A DNA stretch of 51,921 bases, from NCBI GenBank assembly GCA_024638385.1, contig JAHEKJ010000014.1, forward strand, positions 1 through 51,921, read 5' to 3'. The DNA is from Gammaproteobacteria bacterium. GTDB lineage: Bacteria; Pseudomonadota; Gammaproteobacteria; GCA-001735895. The position numbers and the translations under genes were made by a program. Below, piece by piece: positions 1 to 7,986 of this stretch (position 1 is its first letter; each line of letters begins with the position of its first letter). Under the pieces are notes generated by a model. That model ran no database searches, was not told the origin of the DNA, and worked only from the letters and a program-made list of their open reading frames with translations.

Positions 1-220
1 GGTAGAGCGCGCGCAGCGCGATCGCCGCGTGGAACGCGAGCGAACCGTAGAGCAGGATCAGCCCGGGCAGCGTCTGGAAGGCGGTGCCGATGGTCTTGCG
101 GTAAGCCTCGGCGGCCTCGATGGAGACGATGCCGAAAGCGTGATTGACGAGGTGCTGCACGACGTATGCGGCGAGCACGAGGCCGGTCGCGAGCCGCAGC
201 CGCGCTTCGATCAGTTTCAC
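1..220 (-). CDS. Membrane protein, N-terminal part (adenylate cyclase-type TM domain), truncated by window edge
   Basis: Only the first 73 codons are in the window. They read as a membrane segment with the pattern LATGLVLAAYVVQHLVNHAFG, followed by a short loop and a second hydrophobic segment. Paired histidines in a membrane helix of this type are typical of the succinate-dehydrogenase-like N-terminal domain found on some class III adenylate/guanylate cyclases; that identity is from memory of the family, and the catalytic domain lies outside the window. The GTG start overlaps the stop of the upstream metallophosphoesterase as GTGA, so the two are probably translationally coupled. It could instead be another heme-binding membrane protein. 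Confidence 0.5.
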   Translation of the reverse strand, partial: MKLIEARLRLATGLVLAAYVVQHLVNHAFGIVSIEAAEAYRKTIGTAFQTLPGLILLYGSLAFHAAIALRALY

Positions 221-1539
221 GAACGCGGTTCCCCGAATCGGCGCTGAAAACCTTCGAGGCGGATGACGAACTCGTCGGCGGCGTGAAATTCGGCGTCGCT
301 CATGTCCGGTTGCTCGCCGGCCTTGTACCAGTCGGCGTAGTCCGCGGTCTGCGACGAGAACTTGCGATAGTGGGTCGAATAGGTCCGGATCGATATCGTT
401 GCCGGCGCGGTCGCGAAATCGAAGCGCATCAGGCGCAGCCAGCCGTCGCCGATGCCGACGGCGCCGCTGCGGCCGAAGTCGAACGCGACCCGGCCGCGGC
501 TCTGGTAGTCGGCGAGGATCTGGTAGACGGGATTTCCGGCCGAGTTGGCATCGACGCGAAAGCCCTGGCCGTGGTGGTGGCCGCTGAGCACGAGGAAAAT
601 CTGGTCGTGGCGACTGAGCAGCTTTTGCCACAATTGCTCGGCGCTGTTGTGGTGCGCCGGATCGATGCGCGCGAGATCGATCAGCGGGTGCGCCGCGCGC
701 TCGTTCGAACTGTTCAGGTAGTCGTGGGTCGTGACGATCGTCGGCAAGCCGGGTTGGGATTCGAGCACAAGTTCGACCCAGCGCAGCACGTCGTCACCCG
801 GTTGCATTTCGAGCGCGATATGGAGGAAATCGTAGCCGGCGGCGCTGAAGACCTGTGCGCTGTTGGCGCCGCCGCGAAAATGCGCGACGTACCACGACTT
901 ATCGCGAAAGAAATCGGTGTCGGCGCCGAACACGCGGCGGAAATTGTCGAGCCCGCCGACGTGCAGAATGCCGAGGTCCTCGACGGTCCGCTCCAGCTGC
1001 GACCAGGTTTTCTGCCGGTTTGGCGGGTAGCCTCTGACGCTCCAGGCCGCGTCGTAATCGTGATTGCCCGGCGCGACGCCGAACGGCAGGCCGGCCTCGC
1101 CGATGATGCGGTAACCCTCGACCGCCTTCGGCAGCTCGATGTTGAGGACCTGCTCGGTGCGAACCGCGCGTTTCGCCAGGATCGGTTCGGGTTCGATATC
1201 GATCCCGCGTCGCCGGTGTTCCTCGTCGATGCGCTTCGTCTGATGCTGCCAGACGTCGCCGACCGAGGCGACGAAGGCGATGTCGCCGCCATTGCCGACG
1301 CCGTTGGCGGCGACGAAGCGCATCTGCTCGATGAAAAGGTCGGCGGCGTCGAATTCGAAGCCTTCGGCCGTCTGGTGGCGAAAGTCGATGTAGTTCTGCG
1401 TATCCGGAATCACCGCGAGCGTGAAGGCCCGGGTGCCGGACGCGGTGGAATCGGCCGCCGCCGCGGCGAACACGAGCAGGCAAAGCAGCGGCCGCAGGCG
1501 TGGCAAAAGTCCGCGGGTCTTTGTAGGATTCGGGCGCAT
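217..1539 (-). CDS. Secreted calcineurin-like metallophosphoesterase
   Basis: The protein has 440 residues with an N-terminal basic and hydrophobic stretch (residues 10-30) that looks like a signal peptide, so it probably acts outside the cytoplasm. The metallophosphoesterase metal-binding blocks are all visible in order: PDTQ (45-48), GDVWQH (94-99), GNHD (158-161), TTHD (270-273) and SGHHHG (319-324). The substrate cannot be told from sequence; family members cleave phosphomonoesters or phosphodiesters. ATG at 1539 is chosen because it precedes the signal peptide, although the frame is open further upstream. Its stop overlaps the next gene by four bases, suggesting a two-gene operon with the cyclase-like membrane protein. 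Confidence 0.85.
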   Translation of the reverse strand: MRPNPTKTRGLLPRLRPLLCLLVFAAAAADSTASGTRAFTLAVIPDTQNYIDFRHQTAEGFEFDAADLFIEQMRFVAANGVGNGGDIAFVASVGDVWQHQTKRIDEEHRRRGIDIEPEPILAKRAVRTEQVLNIELPKAVEGYRIIGEAGLPFGVAPGNHDYDAAWSVRGYPPNRQKTWSQLERTVEDLGILHVGGLDNFRRVFGADTDFFRDKSWYVAHFRGGANSAQVFSAAGYDFLHIALEMQPGDDVLRWVELVLESQPGLPTIVTTHDYLNSSNERAAHPLIDLARIDPAHHNSAEQLWQKLLSRHDQIFLVLSGHHHGQGFRVDANSAGNPVYQILADYQSRGRVAFDFGRSGAVGIGDGWLRLMRFDFATAPATISIRTYSTHYRKFSSQTADYADWYKAGEQPDMSDAEFHAADEFVIRLEGFQRRFGEPRS

Positions 1540-1558
1540 GGTCGTGTTACCGGCGGCC

Positions 1559-1564
1559 AATATA
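1559..1564 (-). promoter_or_regulatory. Possible -10 element (TATATT) for the metallophosphoesterase
   Basis: On the minus strand a TATATT hexamer lies 20 bases upstream of the ATG at 1539. The only -35 candidate at 17-base spacing, TGTACC, is poor. The AT-rich hexamer stands out in a GC-rich divergent gap of 92 bases, but the call is weak. Confidence 0.3.
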
Positions 1565-1631
1565 AACCGAATCCCGATGCCGGTACAGGCCGCAGCGGGA
1601 TGCAACCGGAATTCGTTACGGGGAAGCCTGC

Positions 1632-2879
1632 ATGCTCGATACGCCGCCCAAAGAATCGGAAGCAAGGTCGTGGACCTGGGTCGCTGTCGGCGTGGTCGTC
1701 ATCTATGCCACGATTCCGCTGGCGCGCACGCTGCGCGCCGCGGTGGATGCCGGCGTCGGCCGTGAAATCTTCGCCCACCTGGCGTTCGCGCTGCTCGCCG
1801 GTATCGCCGTCGCCGCCATCGCGATCCTGCGGCGAAGGAGTCCCGGCGCCGCCGCGTGGACCTGGCTGCTGGCGAGCCTGCTGGCCTTCGCGGCGCTGAT
1901 CTACCGGCTGCGCGACATTCCCGAAGAGGCGATTCACGTCGCCGAATACGGCCTGCTCGGGCTGCTCTTTTATCGCGCGCTGGTGCACCGCGTGCGCGAC
2001 TACAGCATTTACCTGCTCGGCGCGCTCGGCGTCGGCATGGTCGGCATCGTCGACGAATACCTGCAGTGGATCGTACCGTCGCGCTACTTCGACATTCGCG
2101 ACATCGTGACCAATTTCAGCGCCGGCGCGCTGGCGCAGCTGGCGATCGCGGCGGGCTTGCGCCCGCGCCTGGTCGCGGCGATGCCGGGTCGCGCCAGCCT
2201 GGCGCGGCTTTGCCGCATCGCCGCGGCCGCGCTCGCATTGCTCGCGATCGGCTTCGTCAATACGCCGGCGCGGGTCGCCTGGTACGCCGGCAAGATCGAC
2301 GCACTCGCGTTCCTGCTCGACGGCAGCAGCCACATGGCCGAATACGGTTACCGCTTCGAGCATCCCGGGGACACCGGGATTTTCCGCTCGCGCTTTTCCG
2401 CGGGCGAGCTTGCGCGGCTCGATGCCGAACGCGGTCGCGAGGTCGCCGCGATTCTCGATCGTTATCTTCGCGGCGAGGGTTACCGGGAGTTCCTCGCGCG
2501 GCACAGCGTGATCCGCGATCCCTACGCGCACGAAGCCGGGGTCCACCTGTTTCGCCGCGACTACCATCTCGACCGGGCGCGCGAACGGCCGGCCGACGCC
2601 GGCGAGCACTACACGATCGCATGGCGCGAAAACGCGATCCTGAAGCGATACTATCCGACCTCGCTGCGGCTTTCGGCGTATCGCTGGAGCGCTGCGACCG
2701 AGGACGAGGTGCGCGTCGGCGCGGACCTCGAGCGCGTTTACGACAGCCCGGTCGGCGGCGCGCTGATCACCCGCCTATCGGCCGCGCAAGTCGCGGTGTT
2801 TTTTGTTACGCTGATTCTATTGCTGCTGTGGCTGGCCCGACGCCTCGACAAGACCGACCCGATGAATCTGCATCCATGA
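1632..2879 (+). CDS. VanZ-family membrane protein with C-terminal extension
   Basis: A 415-residue protein with about six hydrophobic segments in the N-terminal half. The VanZ signature is visible: Asp141-Glu142-x-x-Gln145, Arg151, Asp157 and Asn161. VanZ proteins are small membrane proteins linked to glycopeptide tolerance, with unknown biochemistry. This one is longer than the usual 150-200 residues: residues 230-390 form an additional soluble, probably extracytoplasmic part, followed by a last transmembrane helix near 385-400. The start has a GGGGAAG ribosome-binding site. The stop overlaps the AmpG-like gene by four bases (ATGA), so the two are translationally coupled. Confidence 0.8.
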   Translation: MLDTPPKESEARSWTWVAVGVVVIYATIPLARTLRAAVDAGVGREIFAHLAFALLAGIAVAAIAILRRRSPGAAAWTWLLASLLAFAALIYRLRDIPEEAIHVAEYGLLGLLFYRALVHRVRDYSIYLLGALGVGMVGIVDEYLQWIVPSRYFDIRDIVTNFSAGALAQLAIAAGLRPRLVAAMPGRASLARLCRIAAAALALLAIGFVNTPARVAWYAGKIDALAFLLDGSSHMAEYGYRFEHPGDTGIFRSRFSAGELARLDAERGREVAAILDRYLRGEGYREFLARHSVIRDPYAHEAGVHLFRRDYHLDRARERPADAGEHYTIAWRENAILKRYYPTSLRLSAYRWSAATEDEVRVGADLERVYDSPVGGALITRLSAAQVAVFFVTLILLLLWLARRLDKTDPMNLHP

Positions 2880-4228
2880 CCCCGCCCGGTGCACGCGCTC
2901 CCGCGTCGACCGGATTTGCCGCGGCGCTCAGGCTCTACCTGCAGCCGCGGCTGTTGTTCGTCTTCGTGATGGGCTTCGCCAGCGGTCTGCCGCTGGCGCT
3001 GTCGAGCGCGACGCTGTCGTTCTGGCTGGCCGAGGCCGGGGTCGCGCTGGCCGCGATCGGGTTGTTCGCGCTGGTCGGCACGCCGTACAACTTCAAGTTC
3101 GTCTGGGCGCCGTTCATCGACCGCATACCCGTGCCGGTCCTGACCCGGCTGCTCGGCCGGCGGCGCTCGTGGATGCTGCTGATCCAGATCGCGCTGGCGC
3201 TCGCGATCGCGGTGCTCGCGTTCAGCTCGCCGGAAACGACGCCCGTCGTGACCGCGGTCTGCGCGCTCGCGGTCGCGTTCTTCTCGGCCAGCCAGGACAT
3301 CGTCATCGACGCCTACCGGATCGAGATTCTCGACCCGGACGAACAGGGCGCGGGCGCGGCGATGACGCAGGCCGGCTACCGCCTCGGCGCGATCGTCGCC
3401 GGCGCCGGCGCGCTGATCCTCGCCGACGCGATCGACTGGCCGCTGGCCTACCTGGTCATGGCGCTGCTGGTCGGCGTCGGCATGCTCGCGGCGATTCTGG
3501 CGCCCGATCCCGGGCGCCGCCGGCCCGAACTCGCCGGCGACGGCGACGGTGGCGGACTGCGCGCGATGGTGGTCGACCCGTTCATCGAATTCTTCGAGCG
3601 CAACAACGTCGCTACCGCGCTGATCATTCTCGGCTTTATTTTGCTATACAAGTTCGGCGACGCCTACGCCGGTGTCATGGCCTACCCGTTCTACTACGAG
3701 ATGGGTTTCAGCAAGTCCGAGGTCGCGACCGTCAGCAAGGTCTTCGGTGTGATCATGACCGTCTTCGGCGTGTTTCTCGGCGGGGTTATCGTCAAGCGCT
3801 ACGACATCATGCCGAGCCTGCTGGGCTGCGGCATCCTGCAGATGCTGTCGAACCTGATGTACGCGGCGCAGTCGGTTGCCGGCCACGACGTGCAGTTCCT
3901 GTACTTCACGATCGGCATCGAGAACCTGTCCGGCGGCATGGGCTCGTCGGCCTTCGTCGCGTATCTCTCGGTGCTCTGCAACACCTCGTATACCGGCACC
4001 CAGTTCGCGCTGTTCACGTCGTTCATGGCCTTCGGCCGTACGCTGCTGTCGGCGTCGAGCGGCTGGGTCGTCGAGCTGACGGGCTGGTTCGATTTCTTTT
4101 TGATTTCAACCCTGGTCGCGCTGCCGGGGTTGTTGCTATTGTTGTGGATGATGCGCAATCTACCCATGTCGATGCAGGCGAGCCGGCCGCAGCTGGCCGC
4201 GAACGCCGCACAAGGAGGAGGACCATGA
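2876..4228 (+). CDS. AmpG-family MFS permease
   Basis: The protein has 450 residues and about twelve to fourteen hydrophobic segments. The start of the first helix (FVMGFASGLPLAL, then FWLAEAG) and the KFVWAPFIDR block in the first cytoplasmic loop are typical of AmpG, the importer of GlcNAc-anhydromuramyl peptides for wall recycling, and of its MFS relatives. Start and stop both overlap neighbours by ATGA, placing it between VanZ and a periplasmic metallo-hydrolase. This context supports a cell-envelope role, but the substrate is inferred; AmpG-like relatives may carry other compounds. Confidence 0.8.
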   Translation: MTPPGARAPASTGFAAALRLYLQPRLLFVFVMGFASGLPLALSSATLSFWLAEAGVALAAIGLFALVGTPYNFKFVWAPFIDRIPVPVLTRLLGRRRSWMLLIQIALALAIAVLAFSSPETTPVVTAVCALAVAFFSASQDIVIDAYRIEILDPDEQGAGAAMTQAGYRLGAIVAGAGALILADAIDWPLAYLVMALLVGVGMLAAILAPDPGRRRPELAGDGDGGGLRAMVVDPFIEFFERNNVATALIILGFILLYKFGDAYAGVMAYPFYYEMGFSKSEVATVSKVFGVIMTVFGVFLGGVIVKRYDIMPSLLGCGILQMLSNLMYAAQSVAGHDVQFLYFTIGIENLSGGMGSSAFVAYLSVLCNTSYTGTQFALFTSFMAFGRTLLSASSGWVVELTGWFDFFLISTLVALPGLLLLLWMMRNLPMSMQASRPQLAANAAQGGGP

Positions 4229-5061
4229 AAAAGCTGTTATCGATTGCATTACTCGTGATGTTTTGCCTGGCGCCCGCGGCGCCTGTCGTCGCGCAGGACG
4301 CCGAGCGCGAAATCACGCCGCTGGGCGGCGACTTGTACCGGTTTCGCAACCGCTTCCACGTCAATCTCGTCGCCGTCACCGGCGCCGGCGTCGTCGTCAC
4401 CGATCCGATCAACGCCGACGCCGCCGGCTGGCTTAAGCGCGAAATCGGCAAGCTGACGACGCAACCGATCACGCACCTGATCTACAGCCACAGCCACGGC
4501 GACCACGCCTCCGGCGGTAAGGCCTATGGCGAGGTGGCGAACGTGATCGCGCACGCCAACGCGCCCGAGACAATCGATGGCGTGCGCCCGACGATCCGCT
4601 TCAGCGACGAGATGAGCCTGGTCGTCGGCGCCAAGACTTTCGAGCTGACCTACCTCGGGCCCGGCCACGGCAGCGACCTGATCGCGATGGTCGTGCGCCC
4701 CGACAACGTCGCCTTCGTGGTCGACGCGGTCAGCGCGAAGCGGCTGTTCTACCGCGACTTCCCTGGCGCCAACGTCGACCACTGGATCGAGCAGGTCAAG
4801 GTCGTCAATTCGCTCGATTTCGACGTCTTCGTCGGCGGTCACGGGCCGGTCGGCGACAAGGCCGACGTCGCCAACGGCCTGCGCTACCTGCGCGAGTTGC
4901 GCGCGGCGGTGCTCGAGGGCCTGAGCGCCGGGCTTTCGCTAGCCGATCTGAAACAGGGCCTCGATCTCGACAAGTACAAGGACTGGGCCTCGTACGAGCA
5001 GTGGCGCGACCTCAACATCGAGGGTATGGCGCGATCGCTGCGCGAGTCCGGTGCGCTTTAG
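4225..5061 (+). CDS. Periplasmic metallo-beta-lactamase-fold hydrolase
   Basis: This 278-residue protein starts with a clear signal peptide (residues 1-24, cleavage after VVAQ). The metal motif HSHGDH sits at 89-94, a further histidine at 148 (GPGHGSD), an aspartate in FVVDAV, and a histidine in GGHGP near 204, which is the full di-zinc set of the fold. It resembles SoxH-like and quinoprotein-associated hydrolases as much as true beta-lactamases, so the substrate is open. A very strong ribosome-binding site (AAGGAGGAGGA) precedes the ATG, which overlaps the stop of the permease. It is the last gene of the VanZ-AmpG-MBL set. Confidence 0.85.
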   Translation: MKKLLSIALLVMFCLAPAAPVVAQDAEREITPLGGDLYRFRNRFHVNLVAVTGAGVVVTDPINADAAGWLKREIGKLTTQPITHLIYSHSHGDHASGGKAYGEVANVIAHANAPETIDGVRPTIRFSDEMSLVVGAKTFELTYLGPGHGSDLIAMVVRPDNVAFVVDAVSAKRLFYRDFPGANVDHWIEQVKVVNSLDFDVFVGGHGPVGDKADVANGLRYLRELRAAVLEGLSAGLSLADLKQGLDLDKYKDWASYEQWRDLNIEGMARSLRESGAL

Positions 5062-5094
5062 GTCGAGAATCGATTGCCGAGGGCGGCGACGGGC

Positions 5095-5928
5095 ATGCGC
5101 AGCGTGAAATTGCCATCGGGACGCGCCATGCCGGTGTTCGGCCTCGGCACCTGGCGCATGGGCGAGCACCGCGAGCGCTTCGCGCGGGAGGCCGACACCA
5201 TTCGCGCCGCGCTCGATCTCGGCATCCGCCTGCTCGACACCGCCGAGATGTACGGCGAGGGTGGCGCCGAGGAAGTCATCGGCGACGCGATTCGCGGCCG
5301 CCGCGACGAACTCTTCATCGTCAGTAAATTCTATCCGCACAATGCCAGCCGCAATGGCGTTGTCGAGGCTTGCGAGCGCAGCCTCGCGCGCATGGCCTGC
5401 GAGACGATCGACCTCTACCTGCTGCACTGGCCCGGCAGCGTGCCGCTCGAACAAACCTTCGACGGCCTGCGCGAACTGCAGGCGCGGGGCAAGATTCGCG
5501 ATTTTGGCGTCAGCAATTTCGATCAGGCCGACCTCGAGGAAATCCCGGCGGCGGACCGGGACATGCTCGGCTGTAACCAGGTGTTCTACAACCTCGCCCA
5601 CCGCGAGGTCGAATGGGATGTCGCGCCCTGGTGCCGCGAGCGCGGCGTGCCGCTGATGGCTTATTCACCGCTCGATCAGGCCAGCGGCCTGTTGCGTTCG
5701 GCGGCGCTCGCCGAAGTCGCCGCGCGCCACGACGCGACGCCGGCGCAAATCGCGCTGGCGTGGCTGCTGCAGCGACCCGATACGGTCGTGATTCCGAAGT
5801 CGGCGCAGATCGCCCGGATCCGCGAAAATTTCGCCGCGGTCGATCTGCGGCTCGATGCCGACGATCTCGCCGCGCTCGACGCGGCGTTCCCGCCGCCGGC
5901 CGGACCGGTTCGCCTCGGGATGCGCTGA
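5095..5928 (+). CDS. Aldo/keto reductase
   Basis: A 277-residue cytoplasmic TIM-barrel oxidoreductase expected to use NADPH. The catalytic tetrad is present: Asp48, Tyr53 (DTAEMYGEGG), Lys78 (VSKFYP) and His111 (LLHWPG). The late block VIPKSAQIARIRENF is the usual coenzyme-phosphate-binding region. Substrate is unknown, as is normal for this family. ATG at 5095 is preferred; an in-frame TTG at 5074 would add seven residues. It follows the MBL gene by 33 bases and may be read through from that operon. Confidence 0.9.
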   Translation: MRSVKLPSGRAMPVFGLGTWRMGEHRERFAREADTIRAALDLGIRLLDTAEMYGEGGAEEVIGDAIRGRRDELFIVSKFYPHNASRNGVVEACERSLARMACETIDLYLLHWPGSVPLEQTFDGLRELQARGKIRDFGVSNFDQADLEEIPAADRDMLGCNQVFYNLAHREVEWDVAPWCRERGVPLMAYSPLDQASGLLRSAALAEVAARHDATPAQIALAWLLQRPDTVVIPKSAQIARIRENFAAVDLRLDADDLAALDAAFPPPAGPVRLGMR

Positions 5929-6034
5929 ACACGGCCGGCGGGACGCGCCGGCAGGCGACCGGGGCTCAAGTAAGTTTCGCGCATGCCGATACCGGGGTAT
6001 TGAATCGAAAGCCGCCGATGGCTAAGGTTGGTTC

Positions 6035-7021
6035 ATGCAAACTCCGGAAATTCCCGCCGACGAAGGCCAGCGGCTCGAAGACCTGCGCGAGCTGCGCATC
6101 CTCGATACATCACCGGAAGAACGTTTCGACCGACTGACGCGGATAGCAAAGAAGCTGCTCGACGTGCCAATCGCACTGGTCAGCCTGGTCGACGAGAACC
6201 GCCAGTGGTTCAAGTCCAGGGTCGGGCTCGACGCCTGCGAGACACCGCGTGACGTGTCGTTTTGCGGCCACGCGATTCTCGGCAACGAAATCTTCGTCAT
6301 CGAGGATACGCACCTGGACCTGCGCTTCGCCGACAATCCGCTGGTAACCGGCCCGCCCCATATCCGTTTCTATGCCGGCGTTCCGCTGCGTTACATGTCG
6401 GGTAGCAAGCTCGGCACGCTGTGCGTGATCGACCGCGAAGCGCGCGTCCTGCAGCCAGAGGACTGCCGGTTGTTGCGCGATCTGGGCGAGATGGCCGAGA
6501 GCGAACTCAACGCGGTGCAGCTCGCGACCGTCGACGAATTGACAAAAATTTCCAATCGTCGCGGCTTCATGTCGCTGGCGCAGAACAGCCTCAATCTGTG
6601 CGCGCGCCAGCGCGCACCGGTAGCGCTGGTCTATTTCGATCTCAACGACTTCAAGCCGATCAACGATCGCTTCGGCCATGCCGAGGGCGATCGCGCTCTC
6701 GAAGCCTTCGCCTTCCTGATGCGCAGGACGTTTCGCGATTCCGACGTCTGCGCGCGGCTCGGTGGCGACGAGTTCGCGGTGCTGCTGACCAATACGCGGG
6801 GCCGGGACGCGGCCGAAATCGTCGAGCGCTTCTGCGAGCAGGTCGATTTCTACAACGGCAAGGCCAATCGCGGCTATGACCTTCGCTTTTCCGAAGGCAT
6901 CGTCAGCCTGTATCCCGAACCGGATTGCTCGATCGACGATTTGCTCGAGCAGGCCGACGGCCAGATGTATCGCCAGAAAACCGGGGAATCTCCGATCATG
7001 CGCCGCGCCAACGAAGCCTGA
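6035..7021 (+). CDS. GAF-GGDEF diguanylate cyclase
   Basis: The protein has 328 residues, with a GAF domain at about 25-160 and a GGDEF domain at about 165-320. The catalytic motif GGDEF is intact at 243-247, and an inhibitory-site motif RDSD (234-237) lies exactly five residues before it, so the enzyme should make cyclic-di-GMP and be product-inhibited. There is no transmembrane segment; the signal sensed by the GAF domain is unknown. GAF domains of this type (start LRELRILDTSPEERFDRL) are common in soluble diguanylate cyclases. It stands alone between an aldo/keto reductase and an oxaloacetate decarboxylase. Confidence 0.93.
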   Translation: MQTPEIPADEGQRLEDLRELRILDTSPEERFDRLTRIAKKLLDVPIALVSLVDENRQWFKSRVGLDACETPRDVSFCGHAILGNEIFVIEDTHLDLRFADNPLVTGPPHIRFYAGVPLRYMSGSKLGTLCVIDREARVLQPEDCRLLRDLGEMAESELNAVQLATVDELTKISNRRGFMSLAQNSLNLCARQRAPVALVYFDLNDFKPINDRFGHAEGDRALEAFAFLMRRTFRDSDVCARLGGDEFAVLLTNTRGRDAAEIVERFCEQVDFYNGKANRGYDLRFSEGIVSLYPEPDCSIDDLLEQADGQMYRQKTGESPIMRRANEA

Positions 7022-7122
7022 TCGCGTTTTCGTTACAGGGATGCGCGTTCGCGCGGGCGCCGCTACGAAGCCGGCGCGATTTGTAGCATACTGCGGTTTT
7101 CGCCCGAACCCGGATATCCGCC

Positions 7123-7980
7123 ATGAATCTCACCCTCCGACGCCAGAAACTGCGCGCAGTCCTGCACGGCGACCGCTGCATCCACCCCGGATCGGTCTTC
7201 GACCCGCTGTCGGCGCGTGCGGCCGAGGATCTCGGTTTCGAGGCTGGCATGTTCGCCGGCTCGATCGCATCGCTCGCGGTGCTCGGCGCGCCCGACCTGA
7301 TCGTGCTGACGCTGACCGAATTCGCCGCCCAGGCGCAGCGCATCTGCCGCGCCGGCGAGTTGCCGCTGATCGTCGACGCCGACCACGGCTACGGCAACGC
7401 GCTCAACGTCAAACGCTGCGTCGAGGAACTCGAGACCGCGGGCGTCGCCTGCCTGACGATCGAGGACACGCTGCTGCCGCGGCGCTTCGGCAGCGAGCGC
7501 ACCGAATTCGTCTCGCTCGACGAGGGCGTCGGCAAGATGAAGGCCGCGCTCGCCGGGCGCCAGGATCCGGAACTGATCGTGCTCGGGCGCACCAGCACCG
7601 TCGCCGTGACCGGCGTCGACGACGCGATCGCGCGCGCCGCCGCCTACCTCGACGCCGGGGTCGACGGCATCATGTTCGTCGGCGTGCAGACCCGCGACGA
7701 ACTGGAGGCGATCGCGGCGAAGATCGACGCACCGATCATGCTCGGCGGTTCGGGCGCCGAACTCAAGGACCCGGACTACCTCGCCGGTTGCGGCGTGCGC
7801 ATCAGCCTGCAGGGGCACCAGCCGTTCATGGCCGCGGTGCAGGCGATGTACGCGACGCTGAAGGCGCTGCGCGACGGTACGCCACCGACCGAATTGACGA
7901 GTATTGCGAGCGCCGACCTGATCGGCGGCCTGGCGCGCAATGCCGACTACCGGGTCTGGCAGGACGATTTTCTGTCCTGA
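7123..7980 (+). CDS. Oxaloacetate decarboxylase (isocitrate lyase/PEP mutase superfamily)
   Basis: This 285-residue protein closely follows the Pseudomonas PA4872 type, a Mg-dependent cytoplasmic oxaloacetate decarboxylase giving pyruvate and CO2. Visible blocks are SVFDPLSARAAEDLGFE (24-40), DADHGYGN (85-92), EDTLLP (114-119) and the late SLQGHQ histidine. The lyase-specific cysteine loop of isocitrate lyases is absent. A TAGCAT hexamer near 7084 could be a -10 element. The stop is only six bases from the stop of the convergent gshA. Confidence 0.85.
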   Translation: MNLTLRRQKLRAVLHGDRCIHPGSVFDPLSARAAEDLGFEAGMFAGSIASLAVLGAPDLIVLTLTEFAAQAQRICRAGELPLIVDADHGYGNALNVKRCVEELETAGVACLTIEDTLLPRRFGSERTEFVSLDEGVGKMKAALAGRQDPELIVLGRTSTVAVTGVDDAIARAAAYLDAGVDGIMFVGVQTRDELEAIAAKIDAPIMLGGSGAELKDPDYLAGCGVRISLQGHQPFMAAVQAMYATLKALRDGTPPTELTSIASADLIGGLARNADYRVWQDDFLS

Positions 7981-7986
7981 ATCGAC

